A stretch of DNA of 8,995 nt from Pseudomonadota bacterium (GTDB lineage Bacteria; Pseudomonadota; Gammaproteobacteria; Burkholderiales; JABEVD01): assembly GCA_021811205.1 (NCBI GenBank), contig JAJZPK010000093.1, forward strand, positions 1-8,995, in the 5' to 3' direction. Positions 5,504-8,995 of this stretch are shown one piece after another (the stretch's first letter is position 1; every line of letters starts with the position of its first letter). Below the pieces are notes generated by a model, which was not told the origin of the DNA, searched no databases, and was given only the letters and a program-made list of their open reading frames with translations. The position numbers and the translations under genes were made by a program.

Positions 5504-6262
5504 ATGTCTGATATCAACGAAGTCGAAAGGGTGATCGAAGCTGCGAAAGACGCCCTTACCGACGAGATGGTGGGCAGGCTCACCAGCGCTGTCGGCGGCG
5601 GCCTCACCCTGATCGACCAGGTCGACCGCGCCGGACTCGGAAAAGCCATCCCGGCGATCGCCGAAATGGTGAACAACGGCGATCTCGAGCGCCTCGTGCA
5701 TCTTGCCAGGGTCTACGGCTCCGCCCAGGATGCACTCACCGACGAGATGGTGGGCAGGCTGACGGAAGCAGTCGGCGGCGGCCTCACCCTGGTCGACCAG
5801 GTCAACCGGGCCGGACTCGAAAAAGCCATTCCCGCTATCGCCGAAATGGTGAACAACGGCGATCTCGAACGTCTTGTGCATCTCGCCAGGCTCTACGGGT
5901 CCGCCCAGGATGCACTCACCGACGAAATGGTGGGCAGGCTCGCAGGAACGCTGGGCGACGGACTTTCCCTGCTCGACCGGTTCAACCGGGGCGGCGCGAG
6001 CCGTCTCGTCGAGATGCTGGAACGGCTCGAGTCTTCGGGTGCGCTCGAGCGCACGGTGCATATTCTTCCCCAGCTCATCGACAAGCTCGGCATGCTGGAG
6101 GGCATGCTGAACTGCGTCGAAGAAGCTGCCAAGGAAAAAGCGCCTCCTTCATCGGGCGGGTTCGGCGGACTCTGGTCGATGATGAAGGATCCGGACAATC
6201 AGGAAAGCCTGAGGTTCCTGATCACGCTCGGAAAGAAGCTGCGCACCAAATGCTCAAACTAG
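5504..6262 (+). CDS. DUF1641 protein with internal tandem duplication
   Basis: A 252-residue helical protein of the DUF1641 type. The block DALTDEMVGRL occurs three times at exact 60-residue intervals (16, 76, 136), and LERLVHLAR or LERTVHILP recurs at the same spacing. The C-terminal part (LLDRFNRGGASRLVEMLERL, then GGFGGLWSMMKDPDNQESLRFLITLGKKL) is the normal end of the family. Family members are often about one repeat shorter, so an extra copy seems to have been inserted. No signal peptide or membrane segment is present. DUF1641 proteins occur beside SQR-like and other flavoprotein oxidoreductases in several sulfur-metabolising lineages (recalled, not checked), and may dock such enzymes at the membrane or to a partner. 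The true start is ATG 5504, preceded by GAGGGGAGG (5491-5499), which overlaps the sqr stop; translational coupling with sqr is likely. Confidence 0.85.
   Translation: MSDINEVERVIEAAKDALTDEMVGRLTSAVGGGLTLIDQVDRAGLGKAIPAIAEMVNNGDLERLVHLARVYGSAQDALTDEMVGRLTEAVGGGLTLVDQVNRAGLEKAIPAIAEMVNNGDLERLVHLARLYGSAQDALTDEMVGRLAGTLGDGLSLLDRFNRGGASRLVEMLERLESSGALERTVHILPQLIDKLGMLEGMLNCVEEAAKEKAPPSSGGFGGLWSMMKDPDNQESLRFLITLGKKLRTKCSN
5549..5908 (+). repeat. Two 180-bp in-frame tandem repeats in the DUF1641 gene (third degenerate copy to about 6070)
   Basis: Unit 1 is 5549-5728 and unit 2 is 5729-5908. By eye they differ at about 22 of 180 bases and only 5 of 60 residues (S/E, I/V, D/N, G/E, V/L), so most changes are silent. 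A third copy starting at 5909 keeps GATGCACTCACCGACGA and the 60-residue register but is strongly diverged after about 12 codons. This indicates a recent, selected duplication, or gene conversion between units 1 and 2. Confidence 0.92.
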
Positions 6263-7176
6263 GAAAGGCCCGCATCTGCGGGCCTTTCCGCGACATCGTC
6301 GTCATTGGAGCGGCTTCAGGCTATGGCGCTCAGAACCCTGCCACTCAGGACGCGCCTGAAGTGCTGCGCCGCTTCGATTTCCTGGACCAGTTGAAAGAGT
6401 CAGGCATTGCCTACCAATGGGACGGCATCGTCCATCTGGAAAAACCGCATGCAACCGCACTCGACTCGGTTGCCGCAATCTGCTCGCTTCTCGCAGAAAA
6501 AACGAAAAAAGCCATCAAAGGCGGCCATTTTCCCGTCGTGGTCGGAGGCGATCATTCCTGCGCGATCGGCACCTGGTCTGGAATCAAAAGCGCAGTCGAT
6601 GGTCCGATCGGCCTCATCTGGATCGATGCACACATGGACAGCCACACTTTTTCAAGCAGCCCGTCAGGCGCGATCCACGGCATGCCGCTCGCCTGCCTTT
6701 TGGGCCATGGAGACGAGAGGCTGACGAACATTGCCTCCCCAGGCGCCAAGCTCGAGGCTGAAAACGTCTGCCTGATCGGGGTGAGAAGCTTTGAGGAAGG
6801 AGAAGCGAAGCTCCTTTCCTCTCTCGGCGTGCGCATCTTCACGATGGATGAGATCAGGCAACGCGGCATCGACGAAGTGGCGAAGGAAGCCTTTTGCATC
6901 GCCGAAGAAAACACAGCAGGATTCGGCATCAGCATCGATCTCGATGCGCTCGACCCCATGGAAGAACCCGGCGTGGGCAGCCCGGTACCCGGCGGACTGC
7001 TCAGGAAAGAGCTTGCCTCCGCACTTTCCAGATACAGGGAAAGCGGATGCCTGCTCGGCATCGAGATCGTCGAATACAATCCTTATCTGGACAGCAAATT
7101 CGCCACGGCGCATGCCGCATCCGAGCTGATCGAAGCGCTGGTGCCGCATCAGAGTGAAGAACGGTCCCTTTCCTGA
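6250..7176 (+). CDS. Arginase/agmatinase-fold (ureohydrolase) enzyme
   Basis: A 308-residue ureohydrolase with all Mn ligands visible: H102 (GGDHS), D126, H128 and D130 (DAHMD), D230 and D232 (SIDLDALDP). The arginase-like features HGMP (H143), EPGVGSPVPGG and EIVEYNP (E273) are also present. Enzymes of this fold hydrolyse guanidino or related C-N bonds in the cytoplasm. Of the residues that hold the amino-acid end of arginine in rat arginase I (Asn130, Ser137, Asn139), the aligned positions here are His132, Ser139 and Ala141. L-arginine therefore may not be the substrate. ATG 6250 lies 13 bases inside the DUF1641 gene, with GGAAAGAAG (6230-6238) as a plausible ribosome site. A start further in would cut into the first beta strand (DIVVIGAASGYGA). 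Its 3' end overlaps mlaC on the other strand by 28 bases. No link to sulfur metabolism is evident. Confidence 0.85.
   Translation: MLKLGKARICGPFRDIVVIGAASGYGAQNPATQDAPEVLRRFDFLDQLKESGIAYQWDGIVHLEKPHATALDSVAAICSLLAEKTKKAIKGGHFPVVVGGDHSCAIGTWSGIKSAVDGPIGLIWIDAHMDSHTFSSSPSGAIHGMPLACLLGHGDERLTNIASPGAKLEAENVCLIGVRSFEEGEAKLLSSLGVRIFTMDEIRQRGIDEVAKEAFCIAEENTAGFGISIDLDALDPMEEPGVGSPVPGGLLRKELASALSRYRESGCLLGIEIVEYNPYLDSKFATAHAASELIEALVPHQSEERSLS
6262..6289 (+). terminator. Strong hairpin at the operon end, inside the first codons of the arginase-fold gene
   Basis: GGAAAGGCCCGC (6262-6273) and GCGGGCCTTTCC (6278-6289) form a perfect 12-bp stem with a four-base loop (ATCT). It begins at the last base of the DUF1641 stop codon. 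There is no T-run after it, so a classical intrinsic terminator is not complete. It more likely slows RNA polymerase or ribosomes, or protects the 3' end of the processed sulfur-operon message, and should lower expression of the downstream gene. Confidence 0.55.
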
Positions 7177-7736
7177 AGCATGTCGATGAGCCTCTTTATC
7201 CCGCCGAGCCTGACTTCCAATCCGAAGCTCACCCGATAGATGGAAAGCATGCTCACGTTGTCGATGACGACGTCATAAATTTCCCATCCAGAAGCCGTTT
7301 TTTCCATCAGGAAATCCATGCGTGTGGCTTCGCCATCCGCTTCGACGAGCCTTGTCCTGACTCTTGCCTGATTGCCTCGATGCACACCTGATGGAGAAAA
7401 GACGATTTCCTGCCCGTCGTAAAGGGAAAGAACGTTTGCGCATGCATTGGCGATCAGAATCCTGAAGTCCCTGATCAGGGTCGCTTTCTGTACCTGCGTT
7501 GCATCCTTCCAGCTTTCCCCTAGAGCGATCCTGGTCATACGATCAAAGTCGAAATGAATCATTACACTGCGATCGGCAAGATCGTGCAGCTTCTTCCTGT
7601 CATGCGTGATGTCGCCGCTCGAATTCAGCACGGCCAGAACCTGATTCGCAACCTGTTTGACGACATCATCCGGACCATCGCCTGCATGAGCGCCAGCAGC
7701 GAAAAATGAAAGCGACAAGAGCAGAAACCAGCGCAT
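7149..7736 (-). CDS. mlaC: MlaC/Ttg2D-family periplasmic phospholipid-binding protein
   Basis: A 195-residue secreted protein of the toluene-tolerance Ttg2D/MlaC family. A clear signal peptide (residues 1-18) ends with the cleavage motif AHA before GDG. The mature chain follows the family pattern: FDFDRMTRIALGESWKDAT (62-80), RDFRILIANACANVLSLY (89-106), WEIYDVVIDNVSML (151-164) and YRVSFGLEV (167-175), with a closing GGIKRLIDML (178-187). MlaC shuttles phospholipid between the outer-membrane MlaA complex and the inner-membrane MlaFEDB transporter. None of those partners is next to it here, so it is either a solitary paralogue or a detached gene of the pathway. The start at 7736 is supported by the signal peptide, although the ribosome site is weak. 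Its end overlaps the convergent arginase-fold gene by 28 bases. Confidence 0.88.
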   Translation of the reverse strand: MRWFLLLSLSFFAAGAHAGDGPDDVVKQVANQVLAVLNSSGDITHDRKKLHDLADRSVMIHFDFDRMTRIALGESWKDATQVQKATLIRDFRILIANACANVLSLYDGQEIVFSPSGVHRGNQARVRTRLVEADGEATRMDFLMEKTASGWEIYDVVIDNVSMLSIYRVSFGLEVRLGGIKRLIDMLQERDRSSL

Positions 7737-7816
7737 ATCGCATCCCGAACTTTTGTTTCAAACAGTTGCCTTACAATTCAAGTAAAGACGATTTCCTCGT
7801 GCACCACAAGGCTGAA

Positions 7817-7844
7817 TTGAAATTCGAAAAACAGCATCTATAAT
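7817..7844 (+). promoter_or_regulatory. Sigma-70-type promoter
   Basis: TTGAAA (7817-7822) and TATAAT (7839-7844) are 16 bases apart in an AT-rich stretch, the only such pair I saw with a perfect -10. It predicts a transcript start near 7851 and a leader of about 92 bases before the small gene at 7943. The 206-base gap between mlaC and that gene (7737-7942) holds nothing else that I can identify; no promoter for mlaC could be picked out on the minus strand. Confidence 0.7.
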
Positions 7845-7942
7845 CAAATTTCCAGCCAGACCAACCTCCAACAATCGCCGGAAATCGATTCGGGTATTTA
7901 TTGGAACCCGCCTTCCAAATAACGCTATCGAAAGGATGTCTC

Positions 7943-8101
7943 ATGCGCCAGGTGATCGATGACAGGAACGAAGAATGGTACGAATTCGTCAAGCACATCA
8001 TCGAACAGGATGTGCCTGCAAACGAGCAGATCGACGATCTGATAATCAAGGCGCTGCAGGATGAACCCGAGGAGCGAAGTCGGACGATTGCAGACAACTG
8101 A
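7943..8101 (+). CDS. Small acidic protein of unknown function
   Basis: A 52-residue protein that I do not recognise. It is acidic (15 Asp/Glu against 6 Lys/Arg) and mostly helix-forming, with EEWYEFVKHIIEQ and EQIDDLIIKALQDEPEE segments. There is no signal peptide, membrane segment or cysteine. The frame is open from ATG 7901, but ATG 7943 is better: AAAGGA (7931-7936) lies at ideal distance, and the added 14 residues look unrelated. The predicted sigma-70 promoter upstream supports expression. Its stop (8099-8101) is eight bases before the phosphotransferase gene, which lacks a good ribosome site, so this gene may act partly as a leader that couples translation. A protein partner of the downstream enzyme is another possibility. 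Confidence 0.6.
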   Translation: MRQVIDDRNEEWYEFVKHIIEQDVPANEQIDDLIIKALQDEPEERSRTIADN

Positions 8102-8109
8102 ATTTCCGC

Positions 8110-8995
8110 ATGGTTGAGGATGGGCAACGCAGTATCGTCACCGCCCTTCTGGATGCATGCCGCTATCCGCACCCCGCCAGATCCGTGCGTCTCATCGAGA
8201 CGCACGTTTCGTGGGTGCTGCTTGCCGGATGCTGCGCCTACAAGATCAAGAAGGCCGTTCATCCTGAATTCCTCGATTTCAGGCAACTGGCTGACCGGAA
8301 ATTCTTTTGCGAAGAAGAAATCCGGATCAACAGGCGCCTTGCCCCCGAAATCTACATCGAAGTCGTTCCCATAGGCGGATCCTTCAGCGCCCCGGTCATC
8401 GGAAAAATTCCTGCGATCGAATACGCCGTGAAGATGAGACGCTTTGATCCGAAAAAAACACTGGACAAGCTTCTGGAAAAGGACAAACTGCTCCCTTCCC
8501 ATATAGACAGGCTCGCGAAGAAAATCGCTTCTTTTCACGAGAGCCTTGCGCCGGCCTCACCCGACTCGGGATTCGGAGGCGGCTTGCTCGAAGTTGCCGG
8601 GGCGAGCGTACGCGAGCTTGAAAAGCACTGGAGCGAAGACCTGTCCGCGCTCGAAAATGCAATCGAAACAGAGCACGAAAGGAACCTGGGCTATTTTGCC
8701 GAAAGGCTGGAAGAAGGGCATGTAAGGGAATGCCATGGCGATCTGCATCTTGGCAACATCGCCCTCTTGCATGAAGAGCCCATTCCTTTCGACGGCATGG
8801 AATTTGACAAGAATCTGCGCTGGATAGACGTTGCAAATGAAATCGCCTTTCCCGTCATGGATCTCGTCTATCGGGGCAGACCTGATCTCGCCTGGCGCTT
8901 TCTCAACAGCTATCTTGAAATCACGGGAGATTATGCGGGAATGCGGGTTTTCAGATTCTATTTCGCCTGCCGCGCGTTGGTCCGCGCCATGGTCG
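8110..8995 (+). CDS. Aminoglycoside-phosphotransferase-like kinase (COG2187 type), 3' end outside window
   Basis: The frame runs open from ATG 8110 past the window edge, giving 295 codons. The sequence follows the COG2187 pattern: LLDACRYPHPARSVRLIETHVSWVLLAG, then YKIKK (44-48, candidate nucleotide-binding lysines), DFRQLADRKFFCEEEIRINRRLAP, IEYAVKMRRF, the phosphotransferase loop ECHGDLHLGN (207-216, Asp211 catalytic, Asn216 metal) and PFDGMEFDKNLRWIDVANEIAFPVMDL (226-252). Relatives usually continue into a second, P-loop kinase domain (about 500 residues in all), which would lie beyond the window. They are called bifunctional aminoglycoside phosphotransferase/ATP-binding proteins, but their true substrates are unknown, and drug resistance should not be assumed. 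ATG 8110 gives the usual N-terminus; no Shine-Dalgarno sequence is visible, so translation may be coupled to the small gene ending at 8101. Confidence 0.85.
   Translation, partial: MVEDGQRSIVTALLDACRYPHPARSVRLIETHVSWVLLAGCCAYKIKKAVHPEFLDFRQLADRKFFCEEEIRINRRLAPEIYIEVVPIGGSFSAPVIGKIPAIEYAVKMRRFDPKKTLDKLLEKDKLLPSHIDRLAKKIASFHESLAPASPDSGFGGGLLEVAGASVRELEKHWSEDLSALENAIETEHERNLGYFAERLEEGHVRECHGDLHLGNIALLHEEPIPFDGMEFDKNLRWIDVANEIAFPVMDLVYRGRPDLAWRFLNSYLEITGDYAGMRVFRFYFACRALVRAMV

Noticed and set aside
5549..5908. The 180-bp repeats as a CRISPR-like or mobile repeat
   Set aside because: The units are directly adjacent without spacers, stay in frame, and encode a conserved protein repeat.
7771..8538. 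A 255-codon minus-strand open frame covering the small gene and the phosphotransferase
   Set aside because: The plus strand has recognisable COG2187 motifs throughout 8110-8995. The minus-strand product shows no family features.
8110..8995. Reading the phosphotransferase as an aminoglycoside resistance gene
   Set aside because: COG2187-type proteins are widespread housekeeping or uncharacterised kinases; only the fold is shared with resistance enzymes, and no mobile-element signs surround it.

Overview
The window reads as chromosomal DNA from a Gram-negative, moderately GC-rich proteobacterium. Periplasmic MlaC, an outer-membrane-type lipoprotein, sigma-54 control and an FmdB-type zinc ribbon all fit. 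The gene set, especially a TssQ-like lipoprotein beside a Ser/Thr kinase and a sulfane-sulfur regulator next to dsrE/tusA/sqr, suggests a sulfur-oxidising betaproteobacterium. That placement is inference; no rRNA or marker gene is present. Coding density is high, and every gap between genes is under 210 bases.

Left part (1-2230, all plus strand): the 3' end of a membrane protein with a periplasmic PEGA domain, cut by the window edge; a small TPR-like lipoprotein resembling the TssQ family; a membrane tail-anchored Hanks-type Ser/Thr kinase whose start overlaps the lipoprotein gene; and a small FmdB-type zinc-ribbon protein. The first three look like one signalling unit spanning cytoplasm, inner membrane and outer membrane.

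Centre (2245-6262): a sulfide/sulfane-sulfur response module. A sigma-54 activator on the minus strand has three N-terminal cysteines with the spacing recalled for FisR. It is divergent from an operon of a DsrE-family protein, TusA, a sulfide:quinone oxidoreductase-like flavoprotein and a DUF1641 protein. The divergent region holds a near-perfect -24/-12 promoter. Upstream of it lie three copies of an 18-bp element at roughly two-helical-turn spacing, the outer two matching at 16 of 18 bases. The likely logic is that sulfane sulfur modifies the regulator, which drives the operon; SQR oxidises sulfide to sulfane sulfur at the membrane, and TusA and DsrE carry the sulfur onward. The DUF1641 protein contains an internal tandem duplication of 60 residues.

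Right part (6250-8995): an arginase-fold enzyme overlaps the end of the DUF1641 gene and has a strong 12-bp hairpin in its first codons. Its metal ligands are intact, but two residues that read arginine in true arginases are changed. A lone mlaC gene converges on it with overlapping 3' ends. A sigma-70-like promoter then precedes a 52-residue acidic protein of unknown function and the first 295 codons of a COG2187-type phosphotransferase that runs off the window.

The most notable signals are the three-site sigma-54 control region, the complete regulator/effector sulfur cassette, the DUF1641 duplication and the hairpin at the operon/arginase junction.
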